Notes under the pieces: model-generated | Told to the model about the DNA's origin: nothing | Databases searched by the model: none | The model's input: only the letters and a program-made list of their open reading frames with translations | Shown here: positions 38,857 through 47,972 of the stretch, one piece after another | Layout of the letters: each line of letters opens with the position of its first letter | Position numbering within the stretch: the stretch's first letter is position 1 | Source: Xenorhabdus nematophila ATCC 19061 | GTDB lineage: Bacteria; Pseudomonadota; Gammaproteobacteria; Enterobacterales; Enterobacteriaceae | Assembly (NCBI RefSeq): GCF_000252955.1 | Contig: NC_014228.1 | Location: forward strand, 4,248,701-4,312,700 | Direction: 5' to 3' | DNA length: 64,000 nt | Program-made: the position numbers and the translations under genes

Positions 38857-38894
38857 GTACAGGCCAGTTATTTCTACCTGGCCTGTACTTTTTT
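38857..38894 (+). terminator. Intrinsic terminator after the hypothetical protein
   Basis: An 11-base stem (GTACAGGCCAG / CTGGCCTGTAC) with a ten-base loop is followed by six T residues. It overlaps the 3' end of the convergent DUF1090 gene. Confidence 0.9.
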
Positions 38895-39248
38895 GCCGCT
38901 GTTTGCTTTGTCTGGATTTGTGGCGCGGTTTTTCGCCTGTTTGCGTGATGGGATTTTACTCCGCTGTTGTTTCAATGGCGGCGTGCTGTCAGCTAAGCCA
39001 TTCTTCGCGCTGCCTGATTTATTGTTTTGCTCTTTCAGGCGCTTTTCTAGATCACAGGTATTCTTAATGTTTTCCAGAGTTCGGGTTAATCCTGCTATCA
39101 GGCGTTCATCTTTATCTGCCTGAGCATATTCGAGCTGTTTCTCCAACGTTTTTCTCTTTATCTTACACCCCGTTTTATCTTGGTTTGCATAGGCAACACT
39201 CATACTGAAAACGGTCAATGTAGATAAGATCACTGTTTTCAATATCAT
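38874..39248 (-). CDS. DUF1090 (YqjC-like) periplasmic protein
   Basis: A 124-residue secreted protein with a signal peptide (MILKTVILSTLTVFSMSVAYA) and a short helical region resembling DUF1090, in which two Cys flank KIKRKTLEKQLEYAQADKDE (GCK ... NTCDLEKRL). The C-terminal third is a Lys/Ser/Asn-rich low-complexity tail. Function unknown. E. coli YqjC belongs to the same family. Confidence 0.75.
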   Translation of the reverse strand: MILKTVILSTLTVFSMSVAYANQDKTGCKIKRKTLEKQLEYAQADKDERLIAGLTRTLENIKNTCDLEKRLKEQNNKSGSAKNGLADSTPPLKQQRSKIPSRKQAKNRATNPDKANSGKKVQAR

Positions 39249-39381
39249 GAATTATTCCTAAGGTTATTGAGAGTACTTATCCAAAATTTTATACGCTGAT
39301 TTCGATTTGATCCTGAAAATTACGGTCATTTATTAAATAGTTAGGCGCTGTGATATGCTTCCGGCTTTTTAAGAACGAAGC

Positions 39382-39530
39382 ATGGCTAAAGCTGACGTCT
39401 ATTGCGGTTATTGCCACCAATCAGAACAGGTCAAAGGACATGGGAAAGGGAAGGGCGGACATCCTCGTTATCGCTGCTACACTGTAAGGTCTTTCAGCTG
39501 GAAATATCCCGTTTCAAACGTTGTTGATAA
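39382..39530 (+). mobile_element. IS1-family insA fragment
   Basis: MAKADVYCGYCHQSEQVKGH then GKGKGGHPRYRCYT is the zinc-finger start of an IS1 InsA protein. After CYT the frame is lost: the expected CKVFQLE sequence appears in another frame. The rest of the element is gone and the fragment runs into a repeat at 39555. The 71-codon frame is a decayed relic. Confidence 0.8.
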
Positions 39531-39554
39531 AGATGGAGAGATTCATTCATCGTC

Positions 39555-39589
39555 TTTCAAGCTGCCGCCAACAAAGCGGCAACTTGAAA
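39555..39589. repeat. Dispersed palindromic repeat, copy d (hairpin core)
   Basis: A 14-base inverted repeat with one mismatch (TTTCAAGCTGCCGC / GCGGCAACTTGAAA) around a seven-base loop. It shares the TTTCAAG...CTTGAAA theme of the other copies. It lies at the 3' end of yhjJ and may help end its transcript. Confidence 0.6.
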
Positions 39590-39605
39590 TCCACTGAATA
39601 TAAAG

Positions 39606-41072
39606 TCAATTATGCGTTTCAGGCTTTTTCGGTTTCTCCGGCACAGGCCCCGGTCTCATTATCTGGTTAAAGCTATTTTTGATCTGACTGACATCAACCT
39701 TTGCTTCACCTTTTGGCTGCACTAAAATAAATGAGATCTCCTGAGACAACATTTCCTTCAGTTTCTGATTCAAAAGTTGGGGAGTCAGGGAGGACAAAAA
39801 CACCTGCCTCAATCGCCGAAATTGTTCAGGAGCAATGTCTATCACGTTATTTTGTTGTGACAGCAGACGCTGGTTAATCAAAATATCGGTATCTGTACGG
39901 GCATACATGGCGAAGAGTTGCTGGAGCTGAGCTCGCTTCTGCTTGTAGAGTTCGTCAAATTGTTCCTGCGGCAGCCCATTTTCACGTAATGAGGATAACT
40001 GGGAAGCCAGATAAAGCGTGGATTCCATCAGTTTGTCCGTAGGAGCGTCCAGATTCAGTGAGCAGTTTGCCCGCTGGTATAACACCCGACAATCCAGACC
40101 CAGCTGCATCCCATCCTGTTTTTCTTTCAGCCCTGATTGCAGGTAACGGTAAAGTGCCTCACGCGTCAGGTCATTCAGCCAGTACTGAATCAATGTCTGC
40201 GAATCGTTAATTGGCAGCCAATTTAAATTCCACGTTAGAGACAAGCGATCTTGCTTCGCCAACTCGTTCACGACACCAATCGTGGCCGCTTTCAACGGTA
40301 ACAATGTCGGAACCGGAACCGGTGTCTGCCTTTTTCCCGTCAGGGATGAGAATGTCTGGTTAATCCGCTCTGACATCAATCGGTTGTCAACATGACCCGC
40401 GACATATAATGTCATTGCATCCGGCGTGTACCATTGGTGATAAAAGCTTTCAACTTTCTTCACATCCACAGGCACGGAGACGGGCATCCCCGGATCATGG
40501 TCGATTAAAGTCGAACCTTGCAGACGCATACGCCATACCGGATCCTGAATATCAGCCGGGAATGTGGTGATCGGATGATCGCCTTCTTTTAAGGCTTGTG
40601 CCAAGGTTTCCGGTGTAAATACCGCACCGCCGGCAATATCTGACAACCATATCAGCGCATCTTGCAGCAGGTTAGAACGGTGATTCGGCAAACTCAGGCT
40701 ATAAAGTGTAAAGTCGTATGAAACAATGGCGGGTGGGAAAGGGTTTTTAGTATCCATCGCGTTGCGCCACAGATTTTCTAGTTTTTGTGATGATAAATCT
40801 TTACTGCTGGATAAGACGACTTTAGGGATAAGATATGTATAGCCTCGTTGTAGGTTTTTCTCAGCCAGTGACCCTGTTTTTACCAGTAAACGCAGCTGTA
40901 TTCTGTCATTGGGCCGCTGTGGTGTTTGCAATATTTGCCAACTGAATCCGTTTTCCAGTTTGCCTTGTTGCCAGGCTGGATCGGGTTGCAAAGTTTCTGC
41001 CTGTGCCAAACAAGTCGTCGCCAGAATCGCGCCACCAATAAGATATCCGATTTTGTTGCCCTGCATGCTCAC
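39606..41072 (-). CDS. yhjJ: YhjJ, M16-family protease homolog lacking the zinc motif
   Basis: A 488-residue periplasmic M16-fold protein with an N-terminal signal peptide (GYLIGGAILATTCLAQAETL). The family zinc motif HxxEH is absent: the matching region reads SLAEKNLQRGYTYLIPKVVL. So it cannot be an active zinc protease by the usual mechanism. E. coli YhjJ is also described as lacking the catalytic residues. It precedes the IS608-like element and the hmsP remnant. Possibly a chaperone-like or regulatory protein. Confidence 0.85.
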   Translation of the reverse strand: MSMQGNKIGYLIGGAILATTCLAQAETLQPDPAWQQGKLENGFSWQILQTPQRPNDRIQLRLLVKTGSLAEKNLQRGYTYLIPKVVLSSSKDLSSQKLENLWRNAMDTKNPFPPAIVSYDFTLYSLSLPNHRSNLLQDALIWLSDIAGGAVFTPETLAQALKEGDHPITTFPADIQDPVWRMRLQGSTLIDHDPGMPVSVPVDVKKVESFYHQWYTPDAMTLYVAGHVDNRLMSERINQTFSSLTGKRQTPVPVPTLLPLKAATIGVVNELAKQDRLSLTWNLNWLPINDSQTLIQYWLNDLTREALYRYLQSGLKEKQDGMQLGLDCRVLYQRANCSLNLDAPTDKLMESTLYLASQLSSLRENGLPQEQFDELYKQKRAQLQQLFAMYARTDTDILINQRLLSQQNNVIDIAPEQFRRLRQVFLSSLTPQLLNQKLKEMLSQEISFILVQPKGEAKVDVSQIKNSFNQIMRPGPVPEKPKKPETHN

Positions 41073-41207
41073 TTACCCCTACCTGTTTAGTTTTATCCTT
41101 CAAAACCTAAGATAATCAGAAAAACCTAGATATTATCATCAAGGATTAGACCATTATTCATCTTTTGACATCCTCCCCGCCCTAAAGGGCAGGGATTCCT
41201 ACCGTGT

Positions 41208-42408
41208 TCAGACCGAAGCCTGACTCACCTCGGTGGGTTCCTGCTTCGACGGGCGGTCTGACTGCACCCTCCCTCCACAGGCTAAAACGGCATGCCCTGC
41301 CGCTAAAATGTTACGGGCACCGTTGATATCAGCGTTCGTTGTATATCCACATTCAATACAGTCGAATTGACTTTGTGACTGACGGTTTTCTTTTGCTGTA
41401 TGACCGCAGCAAGCACACCTCTGGCTGGTATATGCGGGAGGGACAGCTAATACCTGACCTCCACGCCAAAGCTGTTTATACTCCAGCTGGCTCATACCAG
41501 CCCTGATCCAGTATCGCTTGGTTTAAACCCGCTTTCGCCCGAACGTTACGCCCGTGTCGCTCTGCTGTGCCTTGCGCTGATTTTGACATATTGCTGACTT
41601 TCAAGTCCTCAATGACAATCATTGCGTGGTTTTTGCTGATTTCAGTGGTGACTTTATGAAGGTAATCCTGGCGAATATTGGCAATATGGGAATGCAAACG
41701 CTGAATGCTACGTTTCTGCTTTTGCCAGTGAGCACTGAATTTGACTTTACGGCTTAACTGACGTTGGAGTATTGCCAGCTTACGCTGACTGGTCTTGAAA
41801 CTATTAATAGGCTCAAACACCGTGCCGTCTGACAAAGTGGCGAGCTTGGTTATCCCTGCATCCAGACCAACCATCGTGGTTGAATCATGCTGTACTTCTG
41901 GCATTTCATGCTCTGTCTGAATGCTGACGTACCATTGACCGCATGACAGGCTCACAGTGACATTTTTTACAACACCCTCAACTCCACGGCTGTTGCGATA
42001 ACGTATCCAGCCAAGTTTAGGGAGAAAGATACGGTTGTTTTCTTGATCTAACTTCATGCCCTGTGGATAGCGAAAAGCATCACCCTGACCCCGCTTTTTA
42101 AAACGGGGAAAAGAAGTGTGCTTTTGGAAAAAATGCTTATAGGCACGCTCCAAATCTTTGAGAGACTGCTGCAATGGCTGTGATGGAGCTTCTTGGAGCC
42201 ATTGTGTATCGGCATTAGCTTTCCATGCTGTCAACAATGCAGTCATTTTTGTGTACGGGATATATTTGTTCCCCGCTTCATGATTTTCATTCTGGAGAGC
42301 GAGTGCCCGATTGAAAACAAAACGACAAGCCCCTGCGAAGCGTCGCATATCACGCTCCTGCTGACCATTAGGTCTTAACTGGAATTTAAAGGCTTGTCGT
42401 CGTTTCAT
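41208..42408 (-). pseudogene. tnpB: TnpB-like RNA-guided nuclease, frameshifted
   Basis: RuvC-fold nuclease of the IS605 type. The first frame (42408 down to 41476) starts MKRRQAFKFQLRPNGQQERD and holds catalytic Asp in VGLDAGITKLATLSDG and Glu in IVIEDLKVSNMSKS. After ILDQGWYEPAGV it hits a stop. The second frame (from 41495) resumes MSQLEYKQLWRGGQV, then the zinc-finger CACCGHTAKENR and [17 protein letters not shown] with the third catalytic Asp. A small indel near 41490 separates the halves. Confidence 0.88.
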
Positions 42409-42430
42409 ATCATCAATTATACTTTGGTCT

Positions 42431-42847
42431 ATGAAAAATGAAAACGCTATTCGCCGTGGAAGACATTGTGTTTTCCTGATGCACGTCCACTTGGTATTCG
42501 TTACAAAATACAGGCGAAAAATATTTGATCAGGATGCCATTGAAAAGCTGAGAGGTTATTTTTCCAGCGTATGTGCTGATTTTGATGTTGAATTAGTTGA
42601 GATGGATGGGGAACAAGATCATGTGCATCTACTGATTAACTACCCGCCAAAATTATCTGTATCAAATCTTGTGAACAGCCTCAAAGGGGTGTCGAGTCGA
42701 CTACTCCGCCGTGATCGCCCCGATATTGCAATTTGTTCTTATTACAAAGGTGTTTTGTGGAGCCCGAGCTATTTTGCAGCCAGTTGTGGTGGTGCACCTC
42801 TTTCAATCATCAAACAATATATCGAACAACAGAAGACGCCTGATTGA
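42431..42847 (+). CDS. tnpA: TnpA, Y1 (HUH) transposase of the IS608-like element
   Basis: A 138-residue single-strand transposase. The HUH motif is in GEQDHVHLLINYPPK. The catalytic Tyr is in SIIKQYIEQQKTPD near the C-terminus. The N-terminus reads KNENAIRRGRHCVFLMHVHL. All key residues are intact, so this copy could move the element and any TnpB relic. Divergent from tnpB. Confidence 0.92.
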   Translation: MKNENAIRRGRHCVFLMHVHLVFVTKYRRKIFDQDAIEKLRGYFSSVCADFDVELVEMDGEQDHVHLLINYPPKLSVSNLVNSLKGVSSRLLRRDRPDIAICSYYKGVLWSPSYFAASCGGAPLSIIKQYIEQQKTPD

Positions 42848-42924
42848 TCTTTAAAGCCCTGCGGGCTTTTCGCCTTATATCCCCACCCTGAACGACAGGG
42901 CTTTACGGCGTGTTTGGTAAGGTT

Positions 42925-43632
42925 TCATTTTGATAGCGTTTTCTGCTTATTGACCTGACGATTATAGCCTTTCACGAGTAGTCCCAATTCATCATCTTGA
43001 TGATATTTAGGGTAAGGCATTGGTTCTGGCGGCTGTTCTTCGTTCAGTTCGCGCGCGATATTGCGCAGTGGATGTATGATGATGCGATTTATGCACCAAC
43101 TTATCGATACTGTAAGAATAAGTGCGAGGAGTAAATAGGTGGTCAACATTAATGCAAGTGTATTCAAGGCAAAACGGTACACGCGGTTAGAATCGACCTG
43201 CAAGATAAGATGCCCCTGAGACTCTATTGTTTTTGGCGAAACACCATAAACATAGAGAGGAACATTGACCTCAACGGGAATACCAAAAACCTGCTTCGCC
43301 AGCTCAGGTATAGGACGATAGGTCGCAAAATCCAGGCTCATCACCCGGACATTACCAGGCAATACGATATCAGCCCGCCCCAAAATGCCCGAAGTTTTCA
43401 GCCCGATCAACAGTGCCTTCACTTCATTGAGATCTGAACTTAGCAATGCTTCCGTCAAAGGCGTCTGGATCTGTACTGCGGCATTATTCAGTTGGCTGAT
43501 ATAGTCATCTTTACGTTGTTGCAGTAAATGGGATAACTGGATAGTGATGAAAATGGCAATAGTTACCAAAGTGACTCCTGTCACTGCGGCCATTTGTTTA
43601 ATAGTTAACGAACGTTTGACACGCAATTTCAT
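42925..43632 (-). pseudogene. yhjK: HmsP/YhjK (PdeK), truncated: membrane sensor and HAMP only
   Basis: The 235 residues match the N-terminal third of HmsP/YhjK-type c-di-GMP phosphodiesterases (about 650-670 residues). Visible are MKLRVKRSLTIKQMAAVTGV, the sensor region GRADIVLPGNVRVMSLDFAT, the second membrane segment with VSISWCINRIIIHPLRNIAR, and HAMP to DDELGLLVKGYNRQVNKQKT. Then it stops (42925-42927). The degenerate GGDEF and EAL domains are absent. The stop lies only four bases before the TTAC target of the IS608-like element. A loss of the catalytic part, not an intact gene. Confidence 0.8.
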
Positions 43633-43756
43633 CTAATCCAAACCGATAATTGTAAAAAAGATTGGCACCCACACCTTAACAATGCGACTGAGTATACTTG
43701 ATTTTCTTTGTAACCGTCTTATTTTGATGAATTCAAAATAGAAAATGACCGAGAGA

Positions 43757-43802
43757 TATACCCAATGGTTTTCGAGTGTAGCTTAGAAAGGTGAAGGGTA
43801 TA
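43757..43802. repeat. Dispersed palindromic repeat, copy e
   Basis: TATACCCAA (43757-43765) at one end and GGGTATA (43796-43802) at the other, 46 bases in all, with the shared CAATGG and AGCTTAGAA theme in the middle. It lies in the gap between dppF and the hmsP remnant. Confidence 0.65.
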
Positions 43803-43877
43803 ACGGTTGCATTCAATAACACAACAACATAACAGTTTTGGCTGTCTATGTTTATCGTTATACCACGACAGAGATGT

Positions 43878-44894
43878 TTATGTGGGTGGATTCTCATCCT
43901 GTTCGACCGCGAAACACGCGATCAGCTGTTCGCCATATTGCTTTAACTGAGGCGGAAACTGAGTACACGGGCTGAATGCACGACGACACCGGGCTGCAAA
44001 AGCACATCCGGGAGGCGGATTCATCGGGCTGGGTAATTCTCCCGTCAGTTTAATCCGTTCGCGCCGCAACTCCGGGTTCAGGCGAGGAGTCGCAGACAGC
44101 AACGCCTGTGTATAAGGATGGCGTGGATGACTGAAAATCATTTCCTTACTGCCTTTTTCAACACAGCGCCCCAAATACATCACCATGACTTCATCAGCAA
44201 TATGTTCAACAACCGAAAGATCGTGGGATATAAAAACGTAAGACAATCCCAAATCCTGCTGCAAATCCATCATCAGATTCAAAACCTGCGCCCGCACTGA
44301 AACATCCAATGCAGAAACGGGTTCATCCGCAATCACCACATCGGGGTTTAACATCAACCCCCGGGCAATCGCAATCCGTTGTCGCTGCCCACCCGAAAAC
44401 ATGTGCGGATAACGGGCGTAGTGCTCTGACTTTAATCCCACTTTGTCCATCATCTGCAAGACTTTGTCCTTGCGTTCAGCCGCTGTGAGTGAAGTGTTAA
44501 TCTGCAACGGCTCTTCCAGAATCTGCCCGACTTTTTTACGCGGATTCAGGGAAGCATACGGGTTTTGAAATACAATCTGGATTTTCTGGCGACGCAGTTT
44601 TTCCGCTTCTTTATTGGGTACTAATAGATCTTGCCCCAAATAGTACAGTTCTCCATCGGTCGGCTTTTCAATCATCGTCAGCAGACGACCCAACGTGGAT
44701 TTTCCACAGCCGGATTCCCCCACAACTGCCAGCGTTTTACCTTTTTCCAGTTCAAATGAAACCCCATCCAATGCCTTAACCATACGCTCAGGTGAAAATA
44801 TCCCTGTTTTCACTGGATAGTATTTCTTTAACTCTGTCGCTTTCAGTAAAGGCACCGTGGCCTTTGCCTGTTCGCGATTCTGTTGAGTACTCAT
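43878..44894 (-). CDS. dppF: DppF, dipeptide ABC transporter ATP-binding subunit
   Basis: Cytoplasmic ATPase of the dipeptide permease. 338 residues. Walker A is [17 protein letters not shown], the signature is [16 protein letters not shown], and Walker B is [14 protein letters not shown]. The oligopeptide/dipeptide C-terminal domain with a Cys-rich segment ([18 protein letters not shown]) is present. Overlaps dppD by four bases. The adjacent dppD carries the paired ATPase. Confidence 0.97.
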   Translation of the reverse strand: MSTQQNREQAKATVPLLKATELKKYYPVKTGIFSPERMVKALDGVSFELEKGKTLAVVGESGCGKSTLGRLLTMIEKPTDGELYYLGQDLLVPNKEAEKLRRQKIQIVFQNPYASLNPRKKVGQILEEPLQINTSLTAAERKDKVLQMMDKVGLKSEHYARYPHMFSGGQRQRIAIARGLMLNPDVVIADEPVSALDVSVRAQVLNLMMDLQQDLGLSYVFISHDLSVVEHIADEVMVMYLGRCVEKGSKEMIFSHPRHPYTQALLSATPRLNPELRRERIKLTGELPSPMNPPPGCAFAARCRRAFSPCTQFPPQLKQYGEQLIACFAVEQDENPPT

Positions 44895-45871
44895 ACTGTC
44901 GGCCTCCCCTCATCATCCAGCGGCATGTGACATTTAACCTGACGACTACCCACTGCTCTCAGTGATGGCTCTTCCTGACGGCAGCGCTCATTGGCATAAG
45001 GACAGCGGGGATTAAGCAAGCATCCTGTAGGACGGTCATATTTCCCGGGAACAACACCGGGCAATGATGCCAGACGGGATTTTTCCACGGCAAATTCTGG
45101 CAAGGCCCGCAGTAATGCCTGAGTATAAGGATGGCGTGGTGCCCGGAAGATTTCCGTTGCTTTGCCGATCTCTACCACCTGACCGGCATACATCACGATG
45201 ATATGGTGCGCAGCTTCCGCCACCAGCGCCAGGTCATGCGTGATTAAGAGTAATGCCATATTTTCCTGCTGTTGCAATTCCAGCAGCAATTCGATGATTT
45301 GTGCCTGAATAGTCACGTCCAGCGCTGTCGTCGGTTCATCAGCAATCAGAAGCTTCGGCCGACAAGCGATCGCCATAGCAATCATCACACGCTGGCTCAT
45401 CCCGCCCGACAACTGGTGAGGATAAACATCCAGACGAGAAGCAGGATCAGGAATGCCCACTAGAGTCAGTAAGTCGATTGCCCGTTGATGCCGGGTTTTC
45501 CGATTCCCCCCCTGATGGACTTTCAGCGCTTCCATGATCTGGTAACCAACGGTATAACACGGATTGAGGCTGGTCATGGGATCTTGGAAAATCATTGCGA
45601 TTTCGGCGCCAACCAACTGGCGGCGCTCTTTTTCCGAAATCTTAGTCAGGTCACGGCCATTAAATTCCAATTTCTCAGCCATCACCCTGCCCGGATAGTC
45701 AATCAGCCCCATAATCGCCAACGAGCTAACCGACTTGCCTGAGCCTGATTCTCCCACGATCCCGACGACCTCTCCCTGCTCAACACGGTAACTGATACGG
45801 TCAACGGCGCGAAATGGTGCCTCTTCATCTCCGAAATGCACCGATAATTGGTTTATATTCAACAATGCCAT
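44891..45871 (-). CDS. dppD: DppD, dipeptide ABC transporter ATP-binding subunit
   Basis: The second ATPase of the dipeptide permease. 326 residues. Walker A is [18 protein letters not shown], the signature is [17 protein letters not shown], and Walker B is [13 protein letters not shown]. The C-terminal domain carries the Cys motif [20 protein letters not shown], thought to bind an Fe-S cluster in related proteins. Follows dppC by 12 bases. Confidence 0.97.
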   Translation of the reverse strand: MALLNINQLSVHFGDEEAPFRAVDRISYRVEQGEVVGIVGESGSGKSVSSLAIMGLIDYPGRVMAEKLEFNGRDLTKISEKERRQLVGAEIAMIFQDPMTSLNPCYTVGYQIMEALKVHQGGNRKTRHQRAIDLLTLVGIPDPASRLDVYPHQLSGGMSQRVMIAMAIACRPKLLIADEPTTALDVTIQAQIIELLLELQQQENMALLLITHDLALVAEAAHHIIVMYAGQVVEIGKATEIFRAPRHPYTQALLRALPEFAVEKSRLASLPGVVPGKYDRPTGCLLNPRCPYANERCRQEEPSLRAVGSRQVKCHMPLDDEGRPTV

Positions 45872-45883
45872 TTCACAATACCC

Positions 45884-46801
45884 CTACTGCTTGAGCTTAG
45901 GATCGAGTGCGTCACGCAACCCGTCCCCCATCAGGTTAAACGCCAATACCGTCAACAGAATAGCCAGCCCGGGGAAGGTCACGACCCACCATGCGCTCTG
46001 GGCAAATTGCAAAACATCTGCCAGCATGGTTCCCCATTCGGGTGTCGGTGGCTGTGCCCCCATGCCCAGAAAGCCCAGGGCGGCCATATCAAGGATTGCG
46101 TTTGAAAACCCTAATGAGGCTTGCACAATCAAGGGTGCAAGACAGTTTGGCAGGATATTGATGAACATCTGGCGCATTGCGCCCGCACCGGCGACCTGAG
46201 AAGCGGTCACATAGTCACGGTTCACTTCAACCAGTACCGCAGCCCGTGTCAGGCGGATATAGTGAGGCAGTGCAACAAATGTCAGCGCCAGTGACGCATT
46301 GACAATAGACGGGCCGAAGATCGCCACCAGTACCAGTGCCAGCAACAGACTGGGCAAGGCCAGCATGATATCCACCAGCCGCATGATGGCAGCATCAATA
46401 GCACCGCCAAAATAGCCGGATAATACGCCCAGAAAAATGCCCATCACCAGAGACATGACTACAACCAGACAGCCAACCAGTAAGGAAAGACGTGCACCGT
46501 ACATCAAGCGGGAAAGGATATCGCGCCCAACATCGTCAGTGCCGAGAATAAATTGCCAGTTTCCCCCTTCCTGCCAGACCGGAGGGGTTAACAGGGAATC
46601 ACGAAACTGTTCCGCCGGGCCATGAGGTGCCAATAATCCGGCAAACAGGGCAACCACCAGCATCAAAACAATATAGGCAAGGCCAATCACGGCTCCTTTG
46701 TTACGTTTAAAGTAATGCCAGAATTCCTCCATTGGCGTCATCAGTTTCGGCACGCTTGATACGGCTTGCTCAGGTGTATGCTGCTCAGTCATTTGCGTCA
46801 T
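45884..46801 (-). CDS. dppC: DppC, dipeptide ABC transporter permease
   Basis: Inner-membrane permease. I start it at the ATG at 46801 (MTQMTEQHTPEQAVSSVPKL), preceded by AAGGAGTACGTG, giving 305 residues. The longer frame overlaps dppB and lacks support. The EAA loop reads VTASQVAGAGAMRQMFINIL, and the C-terminus (NLMGDGLRDALDPKLKQ) is nearly identical to E. coli. Ten bases after dppB. Confidence 0.96.
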   Translation of the reverse strand: MTQMTEQHTPEQAVSSVPKLMTPMEEFWHYFKRNKGAVIGLAYIVLMLVVALFAGLLAPHGPAEQFRDSLLTPPVWQEGGNWQFILGTDDVGRDILSRLMYGARLSLLVGCLVVVMSLVMGIFLGVLSGYFGGAIDAAIMRLVDIMLALPSLLLALVLVAIFGPSIVNASLALTFVALPHYIRLTRAAVLVEVNRDYVTASQVAGAGAMRQMFINILPNCLAPLIVQASLGFSNAILDMAALGFLGMGAQPPTPEWGTMLADVLQFAQSAWWVVTFPGLAILLTVLAFNLMGDGLRDALDPKLKQ

Positions 46802-46811
46802 CACGTACTCC

Positions 46812-47831
46812 TTATTTCTTGTGCCGAATACGTGGATTGACAACCCCATACAGCAGATCAACCACAAAATTGACCAGAATGATCATGGTCGCCACCAGCA
46901 AGACTCCACTCTGTACTACCGGGTAATCACGGCGCTGGAGCGCATCAATCAGCCAACGCCCAAGACCCGGCCATGAAAAAATGGTTTCGGTCAGAATGGC
47001 ACCCGCCAGCATAATCCCCACTTGCAGACCAATCACCGTAACGACGGGCAGTAACGCATTACGTAAAGCATGAACAATAATGACACGCAGACGGCTCAAC
47101 CCCTTAGCCCGGGCAGTACGGATGTAATCTTCCCCCAACACTTCCAGCATGGCTGAACGGGTCATGCGCACAATCACCGCCAATGGGATCGTTCCCAATA
47201 CAACCGCAGGCAGGATCATATGCATTACAGCATCAACGAAGTCGCCCTCTTCCCCCCAAAACAGGGTATCAATCAGCATAAAACCGGTCAGGGGATAGCT
47301 ATCATCAAGGAACACACTATCGCTTATGCGACCAGAAACGGGGGTCAGGTTCCAGTGAACGGAAACCAGCATGATCAGCATAATCCCCCACCAAAAAATC
47401 GGCATGGAATAACCAGTCAATGACAGGCCTATTGCTGTGTGATCAAAAACAGAACCACGCTTAACTGCGGCTAATACGCCAACCGGAATACCGACAGAGA
47501 TGGCGAATAACATGGCACAGATACCCAATTCCAGTGTTGCTTTGAAACGTGGAACAAACTCATCCCACACCGGAATACGGCTTTTCAGAGAAATGCCCAA
47601 GTCACCATGAAATATGCCATTAATATAATGAAGATATTGTTCCCAGAGGGGTTTATCTAATCCCAGTGCAGCCATCAGCTCAGCATGACGCTCAGCCGAA
47701 ATTCCACGTTCTCCCGCCATAATCAGTACCGGGTCACCGGGGATCATATGCACAAAGGCGAAAGTCAGCAGGGTAATACCAATAAACGTCGGGATCACCA
47801 ATCCCAAACGCCGGAGGATAAATTGCAGCAT
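46812..47831 (-). CDS. dppB: DppB, dipeptide ABC transporter permease
   Basis: Inner-membrane permease partner of DppC. 339 residues starting MLQFILRRLGLVIPTFIGIT. The EAA loop is YIRTARAKGLSRLRVIIVHA, followed by ALLPVVTVIGLQVGIMLAGA. Follows dppA after a 141-base gap that holds a stable hairpin, which is common where the binding protein must be made in excess. Confidence 0.97.
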   Translation of the reverse strand: MLQFILRRLGLVIPTFIGITLLTFAFVHMIPGDPVLIMAGERGISAERHAELMAALGLDKPLWEQYLHYINGIFHGDLGISLKSRIPVWDEFVPRFKATLELGICAMLFAISVGIPVGVLAAVKRGSVFDHTAIGLSLTGYSMPIFWWGIMLIMLVSVHWNLTPVSGRISDSVFLDDSYPLTGFMLIDTLFWGEEGDFVDAVMHMILPAVVLGTIPLAVIVRMTRSAMLEVLGEDYIRTARAKGLSRLRVIIVHALRNALLPVVTVIGLQVGIMLAGAILTETIFSWPGLGRWLIDALQRRDYPVVQSGVLLVATMIILVNFVVDLLYGVVNPRIRHKK

Positions 47832-47918
47832 ATCCTGAATTCTCTTTTTAATTATCAGTTACAGCTCTCAGGCTGTTTATGTCCTACACAGACCTGCTTG
47901 CTTACCAGAGAAGTACAG

Positions 47919-47946
47919 CCATCCCCCAGAAAAATTCGGGGGATGG
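47919..47946 (-). terminator. Stem-loop between dppA and dppB
   Basis: A perfect 9-base stem (CCATCCCCC / GGGGGATGG) with a ten-base loop. There is no U-tract on the minus strand. It likely stabilises dppA mRNA or partly ends transcription, raising DppA over the membrane subunits. Confidence 0.6.
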
Positions 47947-47972
47947 TCAATCACAACAAATCAACAACAGGA

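Larger units (their letters stand above)
41165..42916 (-). mobile_element. IS608-like (IS200/IS605 family) insertion sequence
   Basis: 1752 bases with divergent tnpA and tnpB. The tnpA-side end begins just after TTAC (plus-strand GTAA at 42917-42920) and contains an imperfect stem around CCCTG/CAGGG. The tnpB-side end terminates in TCAA (plus TTGA at 41165-41168) after the hairpin CCCGCCCTAAAGGGCAGGG. TTAC target and TCAA end are the pattern of IS608-type elements. No target duplication is expected for the single-strand mechanism. Confidence 0.85.
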
